A stretch of DNA of 8,175 nucleotides from Dehalococcoidia bacterium (GTDB lineage: Bacteria > Chloroflexota > Dehalococcoidia > SHYD01 > SHYC01). The stretch lies in assembly GCA_016844365.1 (NCBI GenBank), contig JAENIT010000134.1, positions 1 to 8,175 of the forward strand. The letters are read 5' to 3'. Positions 1 through 6,775 of the stretch are shown here, piece by piece (the first letter of the stretch is position 1; the number at the start of each line of letters is the position of its first letter). Made by a program: the position numbers and the translations under genes. The notes under the pieces were generated by a model. It had not been told where the DNA came from and searched no databases. It worked only from the letters and a program-made list of their open reading frames with translations.

Positions 1-1081
1 CCTCGTAGCGGTACTTGACTCCCTTGAGGATCTCTACTGAATCCTCAATAGAGGGTTCCTCCACCAGAACCGGCTGTAGGCGACGTTCCAGAGCCGCGTC
101 CCGCTCTATGTACTTGCGGTACTCGTCTAGAGTTGTAGCGCCGATGCATTGTAACTCCCCTCGGGCCAGGTTGGGTTTGAGGATGTTGGCTGCGTCCACG
201 GCCCCTTCAGCAGCGCCAGCGCCCACTATAGTATGGATCTCATCGATGAACATGATGCAATTGGAGCCTTTGATCTCCTCAATTACCTTCTTAAGACGCT
301 CCTCAAACTCACCCCGGTATTTGGTCCCAGCTACCAGCGCCCCCATGTCCAGGGTCACCAGCCGCTTACCCTGCAGGGTATCGGGAACATCTCCTGAGGC
401 GATGCGCTGGGCTAGGGCCTCCACAATGGCTGTTTTGCCTACACCAGGCTCCCCAATAAGGACAGGGTTATTCTTGGTGCGGCGATTCAGTATCTGGACG
501 ACCCTCTCAAGCTCCTTTTGGCGTCCGATAACGGGGTCCAGTTTGCTTGCCCTTGCCATGGCCGTCAGATCCATGCCCAACTGGTCTATGGTGGGCGTCC
601 TGCTACCCGTTCTAGTGGCGGTCTGGGACTGGGGCACATTCTGGCTAAGGATCCGAGTGGTCTCGGCCCTTACCTTCTCCAAGTTCACACCCAGGCTCTC
701 AAGCACCCCGGCAGCTATGCCTTCACCCTCCCTCACCAGGCCGAGAAGGAGGTGCTCAGTGCCAATATAATGGTGATTTAGCCGACGGGCTTCGTCCACC
801 GCCAACTCTATAACCTTCTTAGCACGGGGGGTAAGCCCTACTTCCCCTGTGGCTGGCCGATCACCTTTACCAATTATAAATTCCACGGCAGAGCGCACCT
901 TGTTAAGCTCTATCCCCAGATTGGCCAATACCCTGGCCGCAAGCCCATCACCCTCCCGAACTAACCCAAGGAGCAAATGCTCAGTGCCTATGTAGTTGTG
1001 ATTAAACCGCTGCGCCTCCTCTTGAGCTAAGCTGAGGACACGGCGGGCACGCTCTGTAAACTTATCGAATCTATCTGCCAT
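1..1081 (-). CDS. clpC: ATP-dependent Clp protease ATP-binding subunit ClpC (C-terminus cut by window edge)
   Basis: AAA+ unfoldase of the Hsp100/ClpC family, which feeds substrates to the ClpP protease in the cytosol. About 360 N-terminal residues are present; full ClpC proteins have about 800, so the rest lies left of position 1. Two Clp_N repeats are visible at about residues 5-75 and 80-150, each with the words [15 protein letters not shown]. The first ATPase domain follows, with Walker A GEPGVGKT at 210-217, Walker B IMFIDE ending at D280-E281, and a [15 protein letters not shown] segment typical of sensor 1. The double ClpC-type N-domain argues against ClpB. The ATG start at 1079-1081 has a GGAG Shine-Dalgarno seven bases upstream and gives the canonical N-terminus ([16 protein letters not shown]). 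It lies 96 bp downstream of the S1 gene on the same strand, so co-transcription is possible. No CtsR-type or CIRCE operator was seen upstream. The family call is secure. Confidence 0.96.
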   Translation of the reverse strand, partial: MADRFDKFTERARRVLSLAQEEAQRFNHNYIGTEHLLLGLVREGDGLAARVLANLGIELNKVRSAVEFIIGKGDRPATGEVGLTPRAKKVIELAVDEARRLNHHYIGTEHLLLGLVREGEGIAAGVLESLGVNLEKVRAETTRILSQNVPQSQTATRTGSRTPTIDQLGMDLTAMARASKLDPVIGRQKELERVVQILNRRTKNNPVLIGEPGVGKTAIVEALAQRIASGDVPDTLQGKRLVTLDMGALVAGTKYRGEFEERLKKVIEEIKGSNCIMFIDEIHTIVGAGAAEGAVDAANILKPNLARGELQCIGATTLDEYRKYIERDAALERRLQPVLVEEPSIEDSVEILKGVKYRYE

Positions 1082-1177
1082 AATTCTTCTCCAACTGATA
1101 TACTAAATTTCTATCAGCTCCCTGCTCATCCCCTCCTCACTCCTAAACGGAAACCAACAAGCTCCCGTTACCCGACC

Positions 1178-2453
1178 CTACACCTGCACCGGAGGATCAG
1201 AGGCGTTCTCATCCCCCGCGCTACTATCCGTTTCCTCTTCCAGCGCCGTTTCGGCAACCGTTATATCATCCGCCCTAACCATTCGAACAAGGGCCTCAAG
1301 GGATTCGGGATCAGCCATATCGCCTAGAGTTGGAGACTCGCTAGCGACTTGATTCATTGCCTCCATCTGCCGATGAACCCTATTCTGCTCCAAGTTCTCC
1401 AATTCCCCCAAAGCCTGCTTGAGGCTCAAGCCCAACCGGTAGTGCTCTCGGTCTATCCGAAGGATCTTCAGGGTCAGAACATCGCCCTCTTTCACTACCT
1501 CCTTGGGATGCGGTATCCTGCGCTCTGCGAGTTCGGAGATATGGATCAACCCCTCTACAGGGCCCTCTATATGGGCAAAGGCCCCGAAGTTTGTCAACTT
1601 AGTTATGGTGCCGGTAACCATTTGCCCCGGCTCATACCTACCAGCCACCTCTTCCCACGCATCAGGTTGAGCCCTTTTCAGGCTCAGCGCTATCTTCCTT
1701 TTCTCCGAATCCACCTTAAGCACGTAGACATTTAGCTTGTCTCCCGGACTCACCATATCTTGAGGAGCCTTTGCCTTGCCCCAGGATAGTTCGGAAAGGT
1801 GGACGAGACCATCAGCGCCTCCCAGATCTACAAAGACCCCGAACTCTCTGATGCTGAATGAGGCGATTGCGACGGCGGTTCAACTCTATGATCTTTAACT
1901 TTAATGCCGTACCTATCCACTTGGCGAATCGGGCATCCTGCTCTTCTTCTGAATCCACTTCACCTCGGAGGCCCATTACCTGGGATATGGGCACAAAGCC
2001 CCTCACTCCGTCGATGTTAACCAAAAGGCCCCCGCGATTATAGCCCGCGACCTCCGCCTCTATGATCTCTCCAGCATCGAAGCGCTGTTGGAGTATCCGC
2101 CATCCACCTTCTCCGGTGGCTCGATCTAGGGAGAGAACAACCTGACCCTCTCGGTTCTCAGGCTGCAAGACGTACACTAGGATCTCATCGCCCACTTTCA
2201 CCTGGCTCAGCCCCTCGCTGCCCAGGGAGCGCATCTCGTAGCCGGGAATAACTCCTTCCGTCTTGGAGCCAATGTCCACCAGGATACTATCCCGGTCGAC
2301 CTTCATTACCATACCATCTATTATGTCCCCTCGCTGGATACTCCGAACGCCCGGCCCCTCCCCTTGTAGCAACTCCGCCATTCCCTGCGCCGGACTATCG
2401 TCCCTGGGCGAGGCTCCACCGGTATTAGCCTCTAGGGGCAAACCAACAAACAA
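1178..2453 (-). pseudogene. rpsA: 30S ribosomal protein S1-like RNA-binding protein, broken by internal deletion and frameshift
   Basis: S1 binds mRNA on the small ribosomal subunit and helps initiation. Four S1 (OB-fold) domains can be traced. Domain 1 is at about residues 39-110 (GDIIDGMVMKVDRDSILVDI), and domain 2 at about 126-199 (GLLVNIDGVRGFVPISQVMG, ending NRRRNRLI). Domain 3 resumes in another frame (SIREFGVFVDLGGADGLVHL), and domain 4 contains TNFGAFAHIEGPVEGLIHIS. An acidic tail of about 70 residues ends in DPPVQV. The first frame is coherent from 2453 to the Ile codon at 1857-1859; the second is coherent from the Ser codon at 1853-1855 to the stop at 1178. S1 proteins normally carry about 30-35 residues here (the end of domain 2, a linker, and the first strand of domain 3). 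These are absent, so about 100 bp, not a multiple of three, appears lost. The start is TTG at 2451-2453, with AAAGGGG seven bases upstream; an ATG 24 codons later is the alternative. I infer an assembly or sequencing fault, or a recent lesion. Confidence 0.88.
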
Positions 2454-2460
2454 TACAGCA

Positions 2461-2467
2461 CCCCTTT
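2461..2467 (-). promoter_or_regulatory. Ribosome binding site supporting the TTG start of the S1 gene
   Basis: On the minus strand AAAGGGG lies seven bases before the TTG at 2453-2451. It resembles AAGGAGG and sits at normal spacing, which favours this start over the ATG 24 codons downstream. It also lies just after the predicted transcription start. Confidence 0.55.
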
Positions 2468-2489
2468 AGCTTAGTCTCCAAACGGCTCC

Positions 2490-2518
2490 ATTATAAGTTA
2501 TTCTTTGTTTTATAGCAA
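2490..2518 (-). promoter_or_regulatory. Sigma-70-type promoter for the S1 (rpsA) gene
   Basis: Read on the minus strand, a perfect -10 box TATAAT (forward 2490-2495) lies exactly 17 bp from TTGCTA (forward 2513-2518), a 4/6 match to the -35 consensus. The predicted transcript starts near 2483 and has a leader of about 30 bases before the TTG start. The region is AT-rich compared with the flanking genes. This suggests rpsA, and perhaps clpC behind it, has its own promoter and does not depend only on the upstream cmk cluster. Confidence 0.65.
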
Positions 2519-2559
2519 AGGTTTTCTGAGCTATGTAATTTTGGGGAAATAACTTATAA
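2491..2559. repeat. Perfect 12-bp inverted repeat overlapping the S1 promoter
   Basis: TTATAAGTTATT at 2491-2502 is exactly complementary to AATAACTTATAA at 2548-2559, with 45 bp between them. The core of each arm is itself near-palindromic (ATAA-N-TTAT, at 2493-2501 and 2549-2557), so the arms can also be read as two copies of one site whose centres are 56 bp apart. One copy covers the -10 box and spacer of the rpsA promoter; the other lies about 30 bp upstream of the -35 box. This geometry would suit a pair of operator sites, but no known regulator motif was recognised, and chance in AT-rich DNA is possible. Confidence 0.5.
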
Positions 2560-2646
2560 AACTCGTCGGGCTGTGAGTTAATTGTACCATACCACCTTTA
2601 TAATGAACAGCTATTCTAGAACCAAAGATGTTAAGTAAAGCGTTAA

Positions 2647-4092
2647 CTAACCCTTTATCGTTGCATTTTTCTGCGACAACGCCCCAACAAGCTCGCTGAA
2701 ATCCCGCGCGAAGACCAGGGGCCGCCCCAACTCCGATTCCACCTGGGAGGGTGTCATATCGTCCAGAAAGACCTCTCCATCGATGTCCAATATCTGACGA
2801 GATAAGGCCACCACATCACCCAGTGACCTACCCCGAAGCCCCGCCACAATGTCCCCACCGGTGAGCAGCCCAGAGCAGGTGATGGCCTCGCCAAAGAATC
2901 GATTCTCAACTGCCACCAGGTCTGCAGTTATAGGGCCAAGGCGATTCATCTCCTCAACTATCTTTGCCATTACGGAATAGACGAGGGTTCCACAGGCGAT
3001 GGTGATACGCTCAGGCGCCTCTGGGCTGAATCTTGCCGATCCCCCACGCTGCCAACGGGACTTTAGCTTTGCCCAGTCGCTCAGAAGGTCTCTAACCATG
3101 CCCACGCCGTTTTCGTATTGGGGGAAGCCGTCGTATCGGGATACGGAGGGCACAGGCGTCCCCGCCATCAGGTAGAACTCGTCAGAGGGATATACGTAGG
3201 TCAGCCCCATATCTCTACGGAAGCGCCTTTGCCAGGACTTTATCTGAGCCAGAACAGTCCTCGCGCGACCAGAATTCCACGGGGCAGCCTCCTTTGGGCC
3301 ATAGCTGCGGCGGCGACGGAGGGCTAATTCCCGCCCCGTCTCCGTTATACCCACGGGGACCACAGCTATGGAGCGCACTGTAGGATACAGGGCCGCCAAG
3401 TCCTCTATGGAGCGGTCAAGGTGGGAGCCATCGTTTATTCCCGGGCATAGCACGATCTGGGTGTGTACCTGCGTCCCCATAGCTCCGAGTCGCTGGATCT
3501 GGGGGAGCACCTCCGGCGCCTTGGTGTTAGAGAGAAGCTGCCGCCTCAACACTGGCTCCGTGCTATGGACCGACACATACAACGGAGTCAGGCGCTGCTC
3601 TTGAATCCGTTCCCAGTCGGCCTCATCAAGGTTGGTAAGGGTTATAAAGCCACCGTAGAGGAAGCTCAGCCTGTAATCGTCGTCTTTAATGTAGAGAGTG
3701 CGACGCATCCCTTTGTGGAGGCCGTTGATGAAGCAGAAGAAACAGCCGTTGTTACAGCGCTCAATCTCCTCAAATAGCACCGCTCCAAAATCCACACCAA
3801 GACTCTCATCGGGGTCTTTCTCCACATCCAGATATGTCCGCTCGCCGCCCCTGTCCACCTCCAGCCTCAGCCTCTCCTCGGCCCCGTAGAAGCGGTAGTC
3901 GATTACGTCCCTGAGAACGTGGCCGTTGATGGAAACAAGAAGGTCTCCGGCTTTCAGGCCGATAGCTTCACCGATGCTGCCCGGCGCCACGGAGGTGATA
4001 AGACCGCCACCTAAAGCCTTGGGCCGGGTAGTAACCAGATCGATAGCTAATGGAGGCACAGTTCTAATCCTTCTGGGAAGCGCTTCAGGCAC
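2647..4092 (-). CDS. PDZ / radical SAM / DUF512 family protein (putative Fe-S oxidoreductase)
   Basis: A 481-residue protein of the DUF512 (TIGR03279-like) family, whose biochemical role is unknown. An N-terminal PDZ-like domain spans about residues 28-95 (GLITSVAPGSIGEAIGLKAG, then DLLVSINGH). A CX3CX2C cluster follows at C113, C117 and C120, the pattern expected to bind a radical-SAM 4Fe-4S cluster. The family block KDDDYRLSFLYGGFITLTNL is at about 136-155. The C-terminal DUF512 part has the characteristic words ITCSGLLTGGDIVAGL and FLDDMTPSQVESELGRPL. The length matches the family norm of about 430-480. The start is GTG at 4090-4092, with AAGGA ten bases upstream; the nearest upstream candidate in another frame hits a stop at once. 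The segment after the cysteines reads FINGLHKGMR where the family usually has something like FVDQLPPGMR. It lies between ispH and rpsA on the same strand, separated from ispH by a 287-bp palindrome-rich gap and from rpsA by 193 bp holding the rpsA promoter. Confidence 0.9.
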   Translation of the reverse strand: MPEALPRRIRTVPPLAIDLVTTRPKALGGGLITSVAPGSIGEAIGLKAGDLLVSINGHVLRDVIDYRFYGAEERLRLEVDRGGERTYLDVEKDPDESLGVDFGAVLFEEIERCNNGCFFCFINGLHKGMRRTLYIKDDDYRLSFLYGGFITLTNLDEADWERIQEQRLTPLYVSVHSTEPVLRRQLLSNTKAPEVLPQIQRLGAMGTQVHTQIVLCPGINDGSHLDRSIEDLAALYPTVRSIAVVPVGITETGRELALRRRRSYGPKEAAPWNSGRARTVLAQIKSWQRRFRRDMGLTYVYPSDEFYLMAGTPVPSVSRYDGFPQYENGVGMVRDLLSDWAKLKSRWQRGGSARFSPEAPERITIACGTLVYSVMAKIVEEMNRLGPITADLVAVENRFFGEAITCSGLLTGGDIVAGLRGRSLGDVVALSRQILDIDGEVFLDDMTPSQVESELGRPLVFARDFSELVGALSQKNATIKG

Positions 4093-4196
4093 AAGCCACT
4101 CGTCCTTCTACCAGAGCAGGACGATCAGATAGATTCCCTTGAAAATGGTAGCGTTATCTTAGTAGGTAGCAAAGATTGTCCCTAACCGTTCGTCCT

Positions 4197-4297
4197 GTCC
4201 GACTTGTCGGACTCTCCGTGCACGGAGTCCGCTTCGCGGACCTCATACGCGGAGAGCTTGTCTAAGGACAAGCCGATTGAGATCCGCCTGGGGCGGA
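4197..4297. repeat. Cluster of five short, partly interlocked palindromes (REP-like)
   Basis: Five hairpin-forming palindromes occupy 101 bp of the ispH-DUF512 gap. H1: GTCCGA-CTTG-TCGGAC (4197-4212). H2: GGACT/AGTCC plus CCGTG/CACGG, with a CT bulge (4209-4230). H3: GTCCGC-TTC-GCGGAC (4227-4241). H4: GCTTGTC-TAAG-GACAAGC (4256-4273). H5: TCCGCC-TGG-GGCGGA (4283-4297). H1 and H2 share GGAC, and H2 and H3 share GTCC, so neighbouring hairpins exclude each other. Longer pairings also exist: CTCTCCG 4212-4218 with CGGAGAG 4250-4256, and CTTGTC 4203-4208 with GACAAG 4267-4272. No T-run follows any hairpin on either strand, so these are not intrinsic terminators. A dispersed intergenic palindromic repeat, or an RNA-processing site downstream of ispH, is the likeliest reading. 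The rest of the gap (4093-4196 and 4298-4379) shows no gene or clear promoter. Confidence 0.7.
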
Positions 4298-4379
4298 GCG
4301 CTACGGTGCAACTACTTTCATTCTTCTGGGGCGGTTGCCCAAGGCGACATGGACGATTCAATTGGATAGTTATGTCACC

Positions 4380-5266
4380 TCATCGAGTCGGCACTTTGCT
4401 CCCAGAGGCGCTTTCTAAATCCAGGCTCAGCTCCTCAAGGCGCTCAGCCACGGCATCGATAGAGAAATCGGGGGTGGAAGCTCCAGCGGTTACGCCCACT
4501 CGCTTTTTGCCCGTCAGCCACTGAGGGTCTATCTCACCCGCAGTCTCGATGTGGTGGGTCTCCACTCCGGCATCGGCACACAGCTCCGCCAGATGGGTGG
4601 TATTGGCGCTCTTACGCCCCCCCACCACAATCATCATATCAACCTGGTAGGCCAGATCCAGAGCGGCGTGCTGCTGCTTTGTGGTAGCGCCGCACAGGGT
4701 ATTGACCACTCGGCAACGCCTTCCACGTTCTCCTGGATGATGCGATTGACAAAGGCTGCGAAGTGCTCCGGCACCTGGGTGGTCTGGGCCAGAAGCCCTA
4801 TCCGCTTGGGGGGACGCTTGTAGCTCTTCAAGAAATCAGGATCGGTGGTTGCTATACCCTTGCCGTCGGTCCAGGCCAGGACGCCCCGCACCTCTGGGTG
4901 GCTACCATCCCCGTAGACTACGGCGGTGAAGCCCTCCTCAACCAGCTTTTTTGCCGCCGTCTGGGAGCGCTCAACGATAGGACAAGTGGTATCGATGACT
5001 CCCAGCCCCCGGGCTCTTATCCCCTCCACCACCTCAGGCCCAACGCCGTGGGCGGTTATGGCAACGGTCCCGCCGCTCACCTCCTCCAGGCTTTTGGCCA
5101 CGTGGATTCCCTGGCTTGCCAGCCTTTCCACCACCTGGGGATTATGCACTATGGAACCCAGACTATCTATCCGTTCGTGCCCCTGGGCCACCTGCTCCAT
5201 CACATCGATGGCCCGGCGCACCCCAAAGCAGAACCCCATCTCCGATGCTCGGATTATCTCTATCAT
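4380..5266 (-). pseudogene. ispH: 4-hydroxy-3-methylbut-2-enyl diphosphate reductase (IspH/LytB), split by a single-base frameshift
   Basis: IspH is the 4Fe-4S enzyme that makes IPP and DMAPP from HMBPP in the last step of the MEP isoprenoid pathway. The N-terminal part (5266 to about 4709) has C13 in MGFCFGVRRA, H41 in IVHNP, H73 in TAHGVGP, C95 in DTTCPIVERSQ, H123/E125 in GSHPEV and the TTQ motif at 162-164. The C-terminal part, in another frame, has the third cluster cysteine in VVNTLCGATTKQ, the substrate-binding GGRKSANTTHL and TAGASTPD. At the junction the sequence reads GAG TGG TC; adding one G (GAG GTG GTC) joins the halves into a 295-residue protein of normal length, with the third cysteine at about 192. 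No slippery heptamer for programmed shifting is seen. Start: ATG at 5264-5266, with GGAG six bases upstream. It follows plsC by 114 bp. A sequencing error is the simplest explanation. Confidence 0.93.
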
Positions 5267-5380
5267 TTATCTCTCCAGAGAATACTCCCAAATGTCTCCT
5301 GCTATTCTACACCATCTGCCTTGGACAAGACATTTCGACTTCTCCACCTAAGATAGCGCCTCTTTTTCAACCAGCGCTGG

Positions 5381-6010
5381 CTAACCATACACACCCCGAT
5401 ACTCTGGCGGCAGTAGCTCAGCGATCTTTGTCATTATAAGACTTGTTAGCTCAACTAGCTGCCCACGATCCGTAGCCCCAGGACTCTTCGATACCGGAAT
5501 AACCTCCCCGATGTTCACGGTAACGGTTGGCCTGGTAATGAAGTGCAAGATGGTAGGGATTTTCTCTGTGCCCGTTATGCCTACCGGCAGCACCGACGCG
5601 CCGGTGGAGAGGGCCAGATAGGCTATCCCCACCTGCCCAGGAAGGAGCGCAGCCTCTCGGCTCCTGCTGCCCTCAGGGAATAGACACAGAACTTTCCCTT
5701 TGGCCAGCGCGCCCTCGGCCTGCCGGAACGTCCTGAGGTTGGAGCGGCCTCGATTGACAGGTATCGCCCCGAGGCCGTTAAAGATGAGCCATCCCCACGG
5801 AGTTCGGAACAGCTCCTCTTTGGCCATGAAGGTTATGGGCCTAGGGATAGTTGCGGCCAAGACCGTGGGATCCCATGAGCTCAAATGATTGGAGGCCACG
5901 ATCAGTGGCCCGCTCCTGGGAACCGCCTCCCGATTGCTTAGCTGCCTCTGGGCCAAGACGCTATACCAACCTCGGGCGAAACCGACCGACATAGTATATA
6001 CACCTAACAC
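5381..6010 (-). CDS. plsC: 1-acyl-sn-glycerol-3-phosphate acyltransferase (PlsC family)
   Basis: Acyltransferase that adds the second acyl chain to lysophosphatidic acid at the inner membrane face, giving phosphatidic acid. The four acyltransferase blocks are in order: NHLSSWD (N41, catalytic H42 and D47), GAIPVNRGRS with R87, FPEGSRS at 111-117 (E113, G114) and LPVGITG at 141-147. The length of 209 residues is normal for the family. No strong N-terminal membrane helix is seen, so membrane contact is probably peripheral. The start given is GTG at 6008-6010, which overlaps the end of cmk by 7 bp and has a GGAGGT Shine-Dalgarno nine bases upstream inside cmk; this suggests translational coupling. 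An ATG six codons later (5990-5992) has a weaker AGGTG before it and is the alternative. The cmk-plsC pairing is common in bacteria. Confidence 0.93.
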   Translation of the reverse strand: MLGVYTMSVGFARGWYSVLAQRQLSNREAVPRSGPLIVASNHLSSWDPTVLAATIPRPITFMAKEELFRTPWGWLIFNGLGAIPVNRGRSNLRTFRQAEGALAKGKVLCLFPEGSRSREAALLPGQVGIAYLALSTGASVLPVGITGTEKIPTILHFITRPTVTVNIGEVIPVSKSPGATDRGQLVELTSLIMTKIAELLPPEYRGVYG

Positions 6011-6684
6011 CCGGCCTTTACCTCCTCCATTATCAACGTTACCACGCGCTCAGGGTCCAAGCCATCGGTAACAATGACCTTCGCGTCCACCGCCGGCCTC
6101 AAGGGAGATTCTTTCCGTTCCGTGTCCATGCGGTCCCGCTCCCGCAGCTCCGCCAACACTTTATCGAAATCTAAGTCTTCGCCCTTGCTCCTGAGCTCCA
6201 GATAGCGGCGACGGGCGCGCTCCTCCAGGGAGGCCTCCAGGTATATCTTTAGGGGAGCCTCGGGAAGAACCACGGTGCCTATGTCCCGTCCCGCCATGAC
6301 TACTCCCCCGCTTTCGCCCATCTGTCTTTGCATCGAAACCAGGGCATCGCGTACGCCCCTCACCCGGGCCACCAGAGATACCCTGACATCCACATCAGGA
6401 TTGTGGACATGATCAGTCACATCGTCACCGTTGATCGTTACCCGGGCGTATGTTGGGTCTTCCCTACCCCTCAGAAACTGGATAGTTGCTTCCATCGCCA
6501 GTTTGCTCAGGGCCGCCTCGTCCCCCAAGGCCACGCCATCTTTCATGGCGAGCCAAGTCACAGCCCGGTACATGGCGCCGGTATCCACGAAGGTGAACCC
6601 TAATCTACCAGCTAGCAACCGGCCAACAGTGTCTTTCCCCGAGGCTCCAGGGCCATCGATAGCTATTACCGCAGGCTTGGACAA
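6004..6684 (-). CDS. cmk: Cytidylate kinase (CMP/dCMP kinase)
   Basis: Phosphorylates CMP and dCMP with ATP in pyrimidine nucleotide recycling; cytosolic. Its 226 residues match the bacterial Cmk length. The P-loop GPGASGKDT is at 11-19, slightly different from the usual GPAGSGKST. The CMP-binding segment is DTGAMYRAVT (34-43), followed by GRDIGTVVLP (132-141), the arginine-rich lid (RARRRYLEL) and the family signature RDRMDTERKESPL near 183-195. The start is TTG at 6682-6684: it gives the expected N-terminus (MSKPAVIAIDGPG) and GGGGGA lies about seven bases upstream; no ATG is near. It is first in the minus-strand run, directly before plsC, and diverges from rimI across a 91-bp promoter region. 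Confidence 0.95.
   Translation of the reverse strand: MSKPAVIAIDGPGASGKDTVGRLLAGRLGFTFVDTGAMYRAVTWLAMKDGVALGDEAALSKLAMEATIQFLRGREDPTYARVTINGDDVTDHVHNPDVDVRVSLVARVRGVRDALVSMQRQMGESGGVVMAGRDIGTVVLPEAPLKIYLEASLEERARRRYLELRSKGEDLDFDKVLAELRERDRMDTERKESPLRPAVDAKVIVTDGLDPERVVTLIMEEVKAGC
6020..6025 (-). promoter_or_regulatory. Shine-Dalgarno sequence for plsC inside the end of cmk
   Basis: GGAGGT on the minus strand, nine bases before the GTG at 6010-6008. It is the best ribosome-binding match near plsC and supports the overlapping GTG start over the ATG at 5992-5990, whose own AGGTG is weaker. Confidence 0.5.
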
Positions 6685-6710
6685 ATCCTTTCCCCCTCTA
6701 GACTAGATCA

Positions 6711-6740
6711 AGTATACTGACTCTGTACTCTGGTTAACAA
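6711..6740 (-). promoter_or_regulatory. Candidate sigma-70 promoter for the cmk-plsC cluster
   Basis: On the minus strand TATACT (forward 6711-6716, 5/6 to the -10 consensus) is 18 bp from TTGTTA (forward 6735-6740, 4/6 to -35). The predicted start is near 6704, about 20 bases before the cmk TTG codon. It lies in the 91-bp divergent gap between cmk and rimI. The -10 box is part of the palindrome AGTATACT. No convincing plus-strand promoter for rimI was found in the same gap. Confidence 0.5.
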
Positions 6741-6775
6741 TAGACCTCCAGAATAAGTGGAGTTTATCGCCCTTC

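Noticed and set aside
15..770. 251-codon open frame on the plus strand
   Set aside because: It lies entirely opposite the clpC coding frame. Its product is rich in Ser, Arg and Pro with no family motif, as expected for an antisense shadow.
4197..4297. Intrinsic terminator(s) for ispH, or a CRISPR array
   Set aside because: No run of T follows any hairpin on either strand. There are no regularly spaced identical repeats or unique spacers either, only different palindromes that share arms.
4700..4720. Programmed ribosomal frameshift in ispH
   Set aside because: The sequence before the shift (GTT GCC GAG TGG) has no X XXY YYZ slippery heptamer, and the defect is fully explained by one missing G.
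4763..5356. 197-codon open frame on the plus strand
   Set aside because: It is antisense to ispH, which carries all its family motifs here; the product looks like an unstructured shadow.
5371..5380. CCAGCGCTGG palindrome just after plsC as a terminator
   Set aside because: On the minus strand it is followed by TTGAAAAAGAGG, not a T-run, and five pairs with no loop are not a usable hairpin.
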